DNA from: [Eubacterium] saphenum
GTDB lineage: Bacteria; Bacillota; Clostridia; Oscillospirales; Ruminococcaceae
Assembly: GCA_004555635.1 (NCBI GenBank)
Contig: SFHN01000054.1
Span: forward strand, 1-16,824
DNA length: 16,824 bases
Direction: 5' to 3'
The position numbers were made by a program, and so were the translations under genes. Under the pieces are notes generated by a model that made no database searches, had not been told where the DNA came from, and saw only the letters and a program-made list of their open reading frames with translations. Each line of letters begins with the position of its first letter. Positions within the stretch are counted from its first letter, which is position 1. Positions 6,165 through 13,788 of this stretch are shown here, one piece after another.

Positions 6165-8099
6165 TTATGCATTCTGCGGCGCTTTGAACGCGCTGTTAAG
6201 TTCTGCCAGAAGCCCATTTGCAAACAGGTCGTGCTTTTCCGTTACGGGGATAACCGCGGCGCTCTGCGCGTCGGGAGAAAGCTCTACCATTCCCGCCTGC
6301 GCAAACGCGTCAAGCGTTATCCTTAGCATACAGTAGTTCACATTGCTGCCGCCGTAAAGGCACATCTCCTCTGCGGACATTCCCGCGCACCTTTTCACAA
6401 GGTCGTATATCTCCATAAGCGCCTTTCTGTCCGAAGGGATAACCCTCGGCGCTAAGCGCGGGTCGCAGCCCTCGCCGCGTCGGAGCGCTTCGTACACCCG
6501 CTTCGCCGCGAAAAACCTGTCCTCGCGAAAGTCCGACGGGCGGTAGTCGCTAACGTGAAAATCCACCGAAACCGCGCCGTTAAACTCGTTAAGCTCCGGG
6601 CTTCCGAGAACGTCAATTGTGCTTCCGACGGCGGGGTAGAACTTCGCAAACGGCGTCCTGAACGAAAGGCACTTGATTTTCGCCCCGCCCGACTGAACGA
6701 CAAAGGACGTGTACAGACCGTTTTTGAGCTGATTTTTCGAGATGATTTTGCAGCCGCGCAGGATAAAAGCGGGCTTCTGATTTCCCTCGCCAAACGGCGC
6801 AAGCCGCCCAAGCAGCCGAACGTTGTCTACGGTAAGCTCCGCCGCGGTCGTTTCCATATCCGCGAAAATCTCCGGCTCGGGCATTTGCGGGTGGGTGTTT
6901 TTTGCGTATTCGTTAAGCCGCTCGCGGAACTCGTCTATTCTATCCTCGCTAAGCGAAAAGCCGCCCGCCTTCGGGTGTCCGCCGTACTTCAAAAGCAGGT
7001 CGGAACAGGCGGAAAGCGCCTTGTGAACCATAAACCCGTCAAGGCTTCTCGCGCTGCCGCGCCCCTCGCCGTTTTCTACCGAGATAAGGAACACGGGCTT
7101 TCCGTATTTTTCGAGCAGCCGCGCGGCGATTATCCCGATAAGTCCGTGGTTCCAGCCCTTTCCCGCGACAACAAGCACGCGCGCTAGAAGCAGCTCGGGC
7201 TGCTCCCTTATCTGACGGTCAACGTCTGCGACAACCGCGTCCTCCGCATTTCTGCGCTCGGTGTTCAGCAGCTCTAGCTCCTCGGAAATGCGCGCCGCAG
7301 TGTCCTCGCTGTCCGAAAGCAGCAGGCGCACCGCCTTTGACGCGGAGGAAATCCGCCCCGCTGCGTTTATGCGCGGGCTTATTTTGAACGCGATATCTAC
7401 AATATAGCGGTTCTCCCCACGAAGCGGGACGACGTCGCCGACAGTTCCGACAGCGGCAAGCTCGGCGTACTGCTCAAAAATAGTTTCCTCGTCGTCCATA
7501 ATGCACAGCAGCTTCAGCACAACTCCCGCGCCGCAAAGCTCCTTGAACTCGCTCAAATCATCGGCGCGGTGCGGGTTTACGCAGGCGTCGCACACGGGCA
7601 ACACCTCGGGCGGCATATGGTGGTCAGTGATAACAAGCTGTACCCCGCGCGAGCGGATATACTCCGCTTCTGCGGCGTTTGAAATGCCCGTGTCAACCGT
7701 TATGATAAGCTCGGTTCCGCCGTCAATGATACGGGTGAGCGCAGGGATATTCATACCGTAGCCCTCCGCGCGCTCGGGAATGTAGAAATCAACTTCCGCG
7801 CCCATTTCCTCGAGATAGCTGTACAAAATCGCGGTCGCGGTAACGCCGTCGGTGTCGTAGTCGCCGAAAACGGTTATCTTCCTGCCGTCGTCAAGCGCCT
7901 GCGTAATCACCTCCGCAGCCTTTTCCATATCCGCGATATCGGCGGGGTCGGACAAGTGCGAGCAGGCGAAAAAGCCGCGCGCCTTCTCCGTGTCGGTTAT
8001 CCCGCGGCGCAGCAAAAGCTCGCCCAGCAGATCGCCGAACTCACGCTTTATCTCACTCTTATCGCCGATAAAATCGGGCGCAGTCGTCCATTTCTTCAA
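6165..8099 (-). CDS. recJ: Single-stranded-DNA-specific exonuclease RecJ
   Basis: A 644-residue DHH-superfamily 5'-3' exonuclease acting on single-stranded DNA in recombination and mismatch/base-excision repair. The motifs are FGDYDTDG (78-85), ITVDTG (133-138), TDHH (158-161) and SPRINAAGRI (~241-250), all of which hold or support the two catalytic metal ions. The DHHA1 domain follows with GGHPKAGGFS (373-382), and then an OB-like domain at ~450-540. The C-terminal ~90 residues resemble the short extra domain seen in some Firmicutes RecJ. The start is a TTG, chosen because it lies 8 bases after AAAGGA and begins the conserved RecJ N-terminus (KKW). It is the second gene of the operon, 25 bases downstream of the membrane/PBP fusion gene and just upstream of rel. 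Confidence 0.95.
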   Translation of the reverse strand: MKKWTTAPDFIGDKSEIKREFGDLLGELLLRRGITDTEKARGFFACSHLSDPADIADMEKAAEVITQALDDGRKITVFGDYDTDGVTATAILYSYLEEMGAEVDFYIPERAEGYGMNIPALTRIIDGGTELIITVDTGISNAAEAEYIRSRGVQLVITDHHMPPEVLPVCDACVNPHRADDLSEFKELCGAGVVLKLLCIMDDEETIFEQYAELAAVGTVGDVVPLRGENRYIVDIAFKISPRINAAGRISSASKAVRLLLSDSEDTAARISEELELLNTERRNAEDAVVADVDRQIREQPELLLARVLVVAGKGWNHGLIGIIAARLLEKYGKPVFLISVENGEGRGSARSLDGFMVHKALSACSDLLLKYGGHPKAGGFSLSEDRIDEFRERLNEYAKNTHPQMPEPEIFADMETTAAELTVDNVRLLGRLAPFGEGNQKPAFILRGCKIISKNQLKNGLYTSFVVQSGGAKIKCLSFRTPFAKFYPAVGSTIDVLGSPELNEFNGAVSVDFHVSDYRPSDFREDRFFAAKRVYEALRRGEGCDPRLAPRVIPSDRKALMEIYDLVKRCAGMSAEEMCLYGGSNVNYCMLRITLDAFAQAGMVELSPDAQSAAVIPVTEKHDLFANGLLAELNSAFKAPQNA

Positions 8100-8124
8100 G
8101 GGTAAATTCCTTTCTTTTGCTATG

Positions 8125-9801
8125 TCAGTTTACAGCGACATAGCCTGTTTTTTCTACTATTTCCTGCCCCTGCCCGCCTGTCATCCATTCAAGCATAGGC
8201 GCGATATATTCGTTGTCGTTTTCTGCAAGGGTTATCGCATAAAGCGCCGTTGTCATCGGATATTCGCCCGAGGAGATATGCTCCTCGTCGGGGTATACTC
8301 CGTCGAGCGAAAGAAGCTTTACGCCCTTGCCGTCCTCCTCGTCCATCTTAGTTGCATAATATCTGAACGAATAGCCGATTGCCGAAAGCTTGTTCTGATA
8401 GGTCGCGATACTGCGTATCGTCATACCCATTCCGCCGACGTATTCCACCTCAAGCGGCTTTTTAAGCTCGGTATCGCCCATAAAATACTTCATCATCGTC
8501 TGCGAACCGCTGTTTTCGGGGCGCTGAAATGCCATTATCGGAACGGCAAGCCCGCCTACCGAAAGCCAGTTGCTGTATCTGCCCGAGTAAATCCCTCTAA
8601 TTTGCTCGGACGAAAGCCCGTTTACGGGGTTGCTCCTGCTAACCATAAACACAAACGCCTCCTTGCCTATCGGAGTAAGCACAAGCGTCTTTCCCGCGTC
8701 CTCAGCAAGCTTTTGCTGCGCCGCAGACGGGCGCGCACCGAAGAATATGTCAACGTCCCCGTCAACCAGCCCCTTGAACGCTTCAATCGTGTTGGTGAAG
8801 CACACGGGCGTGTTCCCTCGGGAATAGGTGGTGTAGTGGTGGTTTTCGGGAGTAAGCTTCGCCTTTTCCGCCGTCTGTATTTCTGCGATGTTCGCGTAGC
8901 AGGCGTTCGCAAACGCGGAGTACACTGGATATGCCGCCTCCGCGCCGTCAAGCCGCGGCATTTTCTCGGGGTCGGTGATAACAAGAGTCGGCGGCGCAGA
9001 AGTAAGCGCGAGCTTGTTTTCGGGGTTTTCGACATAGTAGGGAGAAAGGTCAACGCTCGACCAGCCGTTTTCGTAGGGGAAGCCGTAGCCCATTACCCCG
9101 TCGTAATAGCGGTATTCGGGGTCGTAGCCGCGGTTCGCTTCCATCTCCTCGTAAACCTCGTTTTTGGTCATGTCGGGCGAAGCAAGCCCCAGATACCACC
9201 CGCAGCCGAATCCCAAGGCTGCCACCGCAGCTGTCACGGCATAAACCGCGCGGGCGGGAGTTCCCCCTCGAAGCCTAACCGCGCCGTCTTTTTTAGCGGC
9301 AAGGCGCTCGCCAACGGCAAAGCCCGCAAGGTTCACTGCATTCGCACCGAGGTGTCCCAGAACAATCGGAATGCCGCGTAAAGCCGCGACAGCGCCTCCC
9401 GCAAGGTCAAACGTAAACGCCGCATTGATGAAATTCAGCGTGGTTTTCATACCTGCTGAAGCAACGGGAAACCCCGCCGCGAAAACCGCACTGACGACAA
9501 GCTGAAACAGCAGCGGAATCACCGCGGGCAAATACACCATACCTACCCGCTCGGGCACGGCGCGTTTTTCGGTGGTTACCGTCCGCTTTCTTCCCCAACG
9601 ATAGGAGAGATAGCCCATAAGCGCCGCGTCAAGCACAAACCCGACAACAAAAAACGCAGTTCCATCAATGCCCAAAAGCCCGTATATCGTGAAAACCAGA
9701 ACTGCAAAACCGACAAGCAACAGGTTTGGCACAAACGTGAAAAACAGCAGAGTTGTGAGAAAATATCCGGATGTACTAACCGATTTCTTTTCGTTTTGCA
9801 T
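8125..9801 (-). CDS. Polytopic membrane protein fused to a PstS-like phosphate/oxyanion-binding domain
   Basis: A 558-residue protein with two parts. Residues ~13-205 are hydrophobic with about five to six transmembrane helices (for example ~14-42, 48-66, 89-114, 132-165 broken by Gly/Pro, 184-206). Residues ~250-558 resemble a periplasmic-binding-protein type 2 domain of the PstS-like group. LDGAEAAYPVYSAF (~284-297) matches the PstS DGS-type loop, FGARPSAAQ (~355) the ligand loop, and QRPENSGSQT (~420) the R..NSG motif that binds phosphate. A membrane anchor carrying the binding domain on its outer face is the likely topology. Usual PstS is a secreted lipoprotein next to pstCAB, none of which is here, so this may be a sensor or scavenging protein rather than a transporter part. 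The start follows AAGGAGAGCGT. A -10-like TATAAT overlaps the purB stop codon, but no -35 was found. Confidence 0.75.
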   Translation of the reverse strand: MQNEKKSVSTSGYFLTTLLFFTFVPNLLLVGFAVLVFTIYGLLGIDGTAFFVVGFVLDAALMGYLSYRWGRKRTVTTEKRAVPERVGMVYLPAVIPLLFQLVVSAVFAAGFPVASAGMKTTLNFINAAFTFDLAGGAVAALRGIPIVLGHLGANAVNLAGFAVGERLAAKKDGAVRLRGGTPARAVYAVTAAVAALGFGCGWYLGLASPDMTKNEVYEEMEANRGYDPEYRYYDGVMGYGFPYENGWSSVDLSPYYVENPENKLALTSAPPTLVITDPEKMPRLDGAEAAYPVYSAFANACYANIAEIQTAEKAKLTPENHHYTTYSRGNTPVCFTNTIEAFKGLVDGDVDIFFGARPSAAQQKLAEDAGKTLVLTPIGKEAFVFMVSRSNPVNGLSSEQIRGIYSGRYSNWLSVGGLAVPIMAFQRPENSGSQTMMKYFMGDTELKKPLEVEYVGGMGMTIRSIATYQNKLSAIGYSFRYYATKMDEEDGKGVKLLSLDGVYPDEEHISSGEYPMTTALYAITLAENDNEYIAPMLEWMTGGQGQEIVEKTGYVAVN

Positions 9802-9842
9802 ACGCTCTCCTTTCCGAAAAACCGCCTCTTACTTAGCCCAAA

Positions 9843-9873
9843 TCGGCGGCCTGTCCGCAAAGACAGCCGCCGA
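9843..9873 (-). terminator. Stable hairpin between purB and the membrane/PBP gene
   Basis: A stem of about 12 bp (TCGGCGG.CTGTC with GACAGCCGCCGA, one bulged C) and a 6-base loop lies 14 bases after the purB stop codon. No T-run follows on either strand, so it is not a textbook intrinsic terminator. It may be a partial terminator, a processing site or an mRNA 3' stabiliser that lowers read-through from purB into the downstream operon. Confidence 0.5.
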
Positions 9874-9887
9874 ACATGGCTATTGTA

Positions 9888-11324
9888 TTATACGCTAAGC
9901 TCCGCCTTTTCGCCGAGAAGCTCCTTGTTTGCCTCAAGCACGGGCTTAATGAACTCGTCGAGGAACTCCGTGGTCTGCTCGGGCGCTCTGCCGACATACT
10001 TCGAGGGGATAAGCATTTCGTTAATCTCCTCCTCGGTAATGCCGAACATCGGGTCGTTTGCGATACGCTTTACAAGGTCGTTTTCCCTGCCCTGACGCAT
10101 TTCCTCGGCAGCCGCCTGCGAGTGGGTGCGAATCTGCTCGTGGAGCTGCTGCCTGTCGCCGCCCTTCTTTACAGCAGCCATCATAATGTTCTCGGTCGCC
10201 ATAAACGGAAGCTTGTTCATAAGTCTGCGCTCAACCATCTTCGGGAATACGACAATTCCGTCGGTGACGTTCATCATAATGTTCAGAATAGCGTCAACCG
10301 CAAGGAAGCCCTCGGCTACGCTGACGCGCTTGTTCGCGCTGTCGTCAAGCGTTCTCTCAAACCACTGCGTACCTGCGGTAAACGCGGGGTTAAGAGAGTC
10401 TATCATAACGTATCTCGCAAGCGATGTGATACGCTCGCTTCTCATCGGGTTGCGCTTGTAGGGCATTGCAGAGGAGCCTATCTGGTTTTTCTCAAACGGC
10501 TCTGCCATTTCCTCGAAGTTCTGAAGCAGGCGCATATCGTTGCTGAACTTAGAGCAGGTCTGCGCGATACCGCTGAGGGTAGAAAGCACCTGCGAGTCAA
10601 TCTTTCGCGAGTAGGTCTGACCGCTTACGGGAACGCACGCGGAGAATCCCATTTCCTCGGCAATCATCTTTTCAAGCTGCTTTATCTTTGCGCTGTCGCC
10701 GTCGAAAAGCTCAACGAACGAGGCCTGCGTGCCTGTCGTGCCCTTCTGACCGAGCAGCTTAAGGTTGTCGATACGGTACTCGACTTCCTCCAAATCCATC
10801 AGAAGCTCGTTCATCCAGAGAGTTGCGCGCTTGCCGACTGTCGTGGGCTGCGCAGGCTGGAGGTGAGTGTATGCAAGGCAGGGCATATCCTTGTACTGGT
10901 CTGCAAACTTCGCAAGGTTAGCGATTACGTTAAGCAGCTTTTTCTTCACAAGCAAAAGCGCGTCGCGCATAACGATGATGTCGGTGTTGTCGCCGACATA
11001 GCAGCTTGTCGCGCCGAGGTGGATTATACCCGCCGCGTTGGGGCACTGCTGACCGTAGGCGTAAACGTGCGACATAACATCGTGGCGGACAACCTTTTCG
11101 CGCGCCTCAGCTACCTCGTAGTTGATGTTGTCGATGTTTGCCTCAAGCTCGTCAACCTGCGCCTGAGTAACGGGCAGACCGAGCTTCATCTCGCCGCGCG
11201 CGAGAGCGACCCACAGGCGGCGCCAGGTGGTGAACTTCTTGTCGGCGGAGAAGATATACTGCATCTCCTTGCTCGCGTAGCGGGTGCAAAAGGGACTTTC
11301 ATAGGAATTGTACTTATCAGACAT
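9888..11324 (-). CDS. purB: Adenylosuccinate lyase (eukaryote-like ADSL subgroup)
   Basis: A 478-residue fumarase/aspartase-superfamily enzyme that releases fumarate from SAICAR and from adenylosuccinate, two steps of purine synthesis. The superfamily signature SSAMPYKRNPMRSE is at about residues 290-303, with the catalytic Ser in this loop. RHDVMSHVYAYGQQC and GIIHLGATSCYVGDNTD (~84-115) carry the active-site His and Thr-Ser-Asp residues. TTGTQASF is at ~195. The length and many local stretches are much closer to animal ADSL (~480 residues) than to the ~430-residue B. subtilis PurB. The ATG follows AAGGAG by 9 bases. It has its own promoter and is followed by a hairpin, so it is probably mainly monocistronic. 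No other purine gene lies nearby. Confidence 0.95.
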   Translation of the reverse strand: MSDKYNSYESPFCTRYASKEMQYIFSADKKFTTWRRLWVALARGEMKLGLPVTQAQVDELEANIDNINYEVAEAREKVVRHDVMSHVYAYGQQCPNAAGIIHLGATSCYVGDNTDIIVMRDALLLVKKKLLNVIANLAKFADQYKDMPCLAYTHLQPAQPTTVGKRATLWMNELLMDLEEVEYRIDNLKLLGQKGTTGTQASFVELFDGDSAKIKQLEKMIAEEMGFSACVPVSGQTYSRKIDSQVLSTLSGIAQTCSKFSNDMRLLQNFEEMAEPFEKNQIGSSAMPYKRNPMRSERITSLARYVMIDSLNPAFTAGTQWFERTLDDSANKRVSVAEGFLAVDAILNIMMNVTDGIVVFPKMVERRLMNKLPFMATENIMMAAVKKGGDRQQLHEQIRTHSQAAAEEMRQGRENDLVKRIANDPMFGITEEEINEMLIPSKYVGRAPEQTTEFLDEFIKPVLEANKELLGEKAELSV

Positions 11325-11396
11325 AACGTTTACTCCTTATTTTTTATCCTACCGATTAAACGGTCGGCGGTTTTTCCGAATAAAACAACACTATAT

Positions 11397-11425
11397 ATTT
11401 TAACATATTTTCCCCCACATTACAA
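11397..11425 (-). promoter_or_regulatory. Sigma-A promoter of purB
   Basis: The minus strand has TTGTAA (11420-11425), a 17-base spacer and TAAAAT (11397-11402), with the start codon about 73 bases downstream. The leader contains an imperfect 7-bp hairpin (CCGACCG with CGGTAGG) but nothing resembling a purine riboswitch aptamer. Confidence 0.75.
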
Positions 11426-11442
11426 GAGGAAAACCGAAAAAA

Positions 11443-11985
11443 TCACAGCGTATACTCCGCAAAGACCTCTCCGTCGAGCGTTTTTATCGTAAAAACGCCT
11501 TTTTCGTACACCATATAGGTGCGCGGGTTGTTCTCCTTTGGGAGCGAAATCGACCCGTCGTTCAGGCAGTGTATTCCGCCCTGCAAAAAAGCGGCGGGGA
11601 TGTGGGTGTGCCCGTTTATCAGCACGTCCCCCGGCTTCAGCGGCGGAAGCGCAATAGGGTTGTGGTGATGTCCGTGTGATAGGAAAAAGCTTCTCCCGTC
11701 AACAAACAGAACCGCATAATCCGCAAGCACGGGAAATTCCAGCACCATCTGGTCAACCTCGGTGTCGCAGTTTCCGCGCACGCAGAGAAGCTCCTCCTTT
11801 ACCGCGTTAAGCTGCGCGATAACGCTTTTCGGGTCGTGTCCCTGCGGGAGAGGGTTTCGCGGACCGTGATAGAGAATATCTCCGAGCAGGCAGAGCTTTT
11901 CTGCGCCCTCGCGCCGATACGCCGTGAGCATTTTTTCGCAGAAAAGCGCCGAGCCGTGGATATCCGAAGCAAACATAAGCTTCAT
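11443..11985 (-). CDS. yfcE: YfcE-type metallophosphoesterase
   Basis: A 180-residue calcineurin-like phosphodiesterase. All metal-site motifs are present: D-x-H in FASDIHG (residues 8-10 of the chosen start), LLGD, GNCD (Cys in the usual GNHD His-neighbour position, a common YfcE/MJ0936 form), SHGHHH and GHTH. Such enzymes hydrolyse phosphodiesters in vitro, and the physiological substrate is unknown. The ATG at 11985 is chosen because it follows AAGGAGG and starts directly with the family N-terminus MKLMFASD. A GTG 24 bases upstream overlapping the azlD stop would add eight residues that include the RBS. It is the distal gene of the azlC-azlD-yfcE unit, with no visible functional link to them. 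Confidence 0.92.
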   Translation of the reverse strand: MKLMFASDIHGSALFCEKMLTAYRREGAEKLCLLGDILYHGPRNPLPQGHDPKSVIAQLNAVKEELLCVRGNCDTEVDQMVLEFPVLADYAVLFVDGRSFFLSHGHHHNPIALPPLKPGDVLINGHTHIPAAFLQGGIHCLNDGSISLPKENNPRTYMVYEKGVFTIKTLDGEVFAEYTL

Positions 11986-11992
11986 TTTTCTT

Positions 11993-11999
11993 CCTCCTT
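11993..11999 (-). promoter_or_regulatory. Ribosome binding site that fixes the yfcE start
   Basis: AAGGAGG on the minus strand lies 7 bases upstream of the ATG at 11983-11985. It lies inside the longer reading frame that starts at a GTG overlapping the azlD stop, which argues against that longer start. Confidence 0.85.
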
Positions 12000-12005
12000 G
12001 CTTTT

Positions 12006-12329
12006 TCACATCGGAAGCCCCATCAGAAGCTCCGTCACAAAAACTCCCGCGCAGGCGCAGACCGCAACCGTAAGCAGTCCGCGCTCGAAAAACGCAAGCA
12101 CAACCGCAACTATAAAGCCCGCCGCCGCGCTAAGAATTGACGAGGAGCTGTAAAACACCGAGGGAATTGTCATCGCGGTAAGCACCGCATAGGGGACGTA
12201 ATACAAAAAGTCCAGCACGAATCGGTTTTCGATTTTCTTTCTGAAAACCGCGAGCGGAAGCATACGGATAAGGTATGTCACAAGCGCCATAACCGCAATG
12301 CTTATGCAAAGGTAACGGATATCATTCAT
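12006..12329 (-). CDS. azlD: AzlD-type branched-chain amino acid exporter subunit
   Basis: A 107-residue integral membrane protein with about four hydrophobic segments (~6-29, 40-58, 65-82, 85-103) and the conserved TYLIRMLPL (~18-26), the mark of AzlD (LivH-like small subunit). AzlC and AzlD together export branched-chain amino acids, including toxic analogues, across the cytoplasmic membrane. The start overlaps the end of azlC by 8 bases, so translation is coupled. Since azlC upstream is damaged, this subunit probably lacks its partner, though its own frame is intact. Confidence 0.88.
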   Translation of the reverse strand: MNDIRYLCISIAVMALVTYLIRMLPLAVFRKKIENRFVLDFLYYVPYAVLTAMTIPSVFYSSSSILSAAAGFIVAVVLAFFERGLLTVAVCACAGVFVTELLMGLPM

Positions 12330-12914
12330 TCGTGCTTACCTCCGTTTCCTTTCTCGGGAAAAACCACGCGCCGAATGCCGCCGCGACAACCGCGCAGACG
12401 ATTACCGAAATGCCCGGCGAAATCATTCCGAGCGCGGGAATGTACTTTATCGCGCAGCTGAGCGCCGCCGCAATAACAGCGACGACAACAATTCCGCGGC
12501 TCTTTTTCGCGGGGGGAATGACGATTGCGATAAACATTCCGTAAATCGCTATGCCAAGAGCGGATTTTATGCTTTCGGGGAGTATTCCGCCGAGCAGCGC
12601 TCCGCCCGCCGTGCCGAGCGCCCAGAAGATATACGGCAGCGTGATTAGCCCGTACATATACCGCGCGGGGATATCCTGCGTTTTTCCCGAAGCCACCGCG
12701 AAAACCTCGTCGGTTATTCCAAAAGCGCTGATAAGGCGGTGAAGCAGGCTATACCTGCCGTCAAGCTTCTGTGACAGCGAAAGCCCCATAAGAGCGTAGC
12801 GCAGGTTGATAATAAGCTGCGCGAGCGCCATCTCGAAATAGCTGCCGCAGGACCCAGCGCAATGGGAAGTCCGTCCCGAAAGCCCTCGCGGTATGTAAGT
12901 GATTTTTGTTCCAT
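12322..12914 (-). pseudogene. azlC: azlC, branched-chain amino acid exporter large subunit, with internal deletion and frameshift
   Basis: Translation starts at 12914 after an AAAGGA site and gives a normal AzlC N-terminus, MEQKSLTYREGFRDGLPIALG, ending near 12852. The frame then goes out of register. AzlC similarity resumes in another frame at about 12849 with CGSYFEMALAQLIINLRY and runs undisturbed for about 175 residues to the stop. Only about 196 residues are encoded against about 230-240 for the family. Roughly 40-50 residues covering the first two transmembrane helices are missing, together with a non-multiple of three bases. From the original start, translation ends at 12714 after 66 residues. 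An internal ATG at 12831 could give a 169-residue product lacking the N-terminal helices. It is either a genuine disrupted gene or an assembly collapse. Confidence 0.82.
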
Positions 12915-12946
12915 AAGTCTTTTTTCCTTTTATATTGTCGATAAAT

Positions 12947-12975
12947 ATTGTATCACATCAAATGAATTTTGTAAA
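12947..12975 (-). promoter_or_regulatory. Promoter of the azlC-azlD-yfcE unit
   Basis: The minus strand has TTTACA (12970-12975), a 17-base spacer and an extended -10, TGATACAAT (hexamer at 12947-12952), about 33 bases before the azlC ATG. It is divergent from the promoter at 13010-13038, with only about 35 bases between the two -35 boxes. Confidence 0.75.
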
Positions 12976-13009
12976 TCGTGAAGATATCCAAATTTTAACC
13001 CCCAACCGC

Positions 13010-13038
13010 TTGAAATAACAGCGTGTTTGTGGTACAAT
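13010..13038 (+). promoter_or_regulatory. Promoter of the PHP - Ter-associated PRTase - HAD operon
   Basis: TTGAAA (13010-13015), a 17-base spacer and TACAAT (13033-13038) lie about 35 bases before the PHP gene ATG. No other promoter is evident before the HAD gene, so it probably serves all three genes. Confidence 0.85.
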
Positions 13039-13072
13039 ACAGTATAGCATTGCAAAAAAGGAGGCAGCGCAG

Positions 13073-13759
13073 ATGTACAGATACGAAACACATCTTCACA
13101 CAAAAGAGGGCAGCGCCTGCTCCAGCGCGCCCGCCGACGAAATGGCAAGAGCGCACAAGGCGGCGGGCTATGACGGCATTTTCGTAACCAACCATTTTTT
13201 CAACGGAAACACCTCGGTTCCCGCCGATTTGCCGTGGGAGGAGCGCGTTTGCCGCTACTGCGAGGGCTATGAAATAGCCAAGAAAACAGGCGACGAAATC
13301 GGGCTGAAGGTGTTCTTCGGCATTGAGTGGTGCGTGTATAACGCGGATATGCTGATATACGGCATAGACAAGGACTGGATAATTGCAAACGAGCAGCTTC
13401 TTATGCACACGGACGAGCGAAAGCTGTTCAGCGAGCTGCATAAAATCGGCGCGTTTATCGTTCACGCGCACCCGTTCCGCTACGACCCGTATATCCATCA
13501 CATAACGCTTTACCCGAAGGACGTTGACGCGGTGGAAACGATAAACGCATCGCACCGTGACCCGATGTACAATCAGCGCGCCGCGCTTTATGCGGATATG
13601 TACGGGCTGCCGAAAACGGGTGGCTCGGATTCGCATCACCTCGACAAGCTTTTCGGCGGCGGCATTTGCGTTCCCGAGGAGATAAACTCCCCCGCCGACT
13701 ACCTGCGGCAGATTCAGAACGGAACCGTCGTTCCGCTGCCCGGCACAAATACGCCCTGA
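13073..13759 (+). CDS. PHP-domain metal-dependent phosphoesterase
   Basis: A 228-residue polymerase-and-histidinol-phosphatase domain protein. The metal ligands are visible as HLHT at 7-10 near the N-terminus, VTNHF (~38-42), GIEW (~83-86), HAHPFR (~135-140) and GGSDSHH (~186-192), in the order of the PHP superfamily. These enzymes cleave phosphoesters or phosphodiesters with two or three metal ions, and members act on histidinol phosphate, nucleotides or RNA ends. A specific substrate cannot be assigned. The start follows AAGGAGG by 8 bases. It is the first gene after the promoter and only 29 bases upstream of the four-domain PRTase gene, so it may supply a phosphatase step to the same pathway. 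That is an inference from position alone. Confidence 0.88.
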   Translation: MYRYETHLHTKEGSACSSAPADEMARAHKAAGYDGIFVTNHFFNGNTSVPADLPWEERVCRYCEGYEIAKKTGDEIGLKVFFGIEWCVYNADMLIYGIDKDWIIANEQLLMHTDERKLFSELHKIGAFIVHAHPFRYDPYIHHITLYPKDVDAVETINASHRDPMYNQRAALYADMYGLPKTGGSDSHHLDKLFGGGICVPEEINSPADYLRQIQNGTVVPLPGTNTP

Positions 13760-13788
13760 CAGCATTTTTCACTCGGAAAGGAAAAGAA

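Noticed and set aside
7990..9381. Plus-strand open frame of 463 codons opposite recJ and the PBP-fusion gene
   Set aside because: It crosses the boundary of two well-supported minus-strand genes and has a basic, unrecognisable product and no start signal.
11326..11396. Possible purine riboswitch in the purB leader
   Set aside because: The leader is about 70 bases and shows only one imperfect 7-bp hairpin, with no conserved aptamer core elements recognisable.
9876..11492. Long open frame on the plus strand, 538 codons
   Set aside because: It is antisense to purB over almost its whole length, has no family resemblance and no ribosome binding site, and is rich in His/Arg/Leu/Val as expected of a mirrored GC-rich gene.
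12995..13765. Minus-strand open frame opposite the PHP gene
   Set aside because: It is an antisense shadow. The PHP gene on the plus strand has metal-site motifs, a promoter and a strong RBS.
13666..13788. Upstream extension of the PRTase fusion by 41 residues
   Set aside because: It lies in the PHP gene in another frame and has Arg/Lys-rich unlike sequence. A good AAAGGA site precedes the ATG at 13789, where the domain-like sequence begins.
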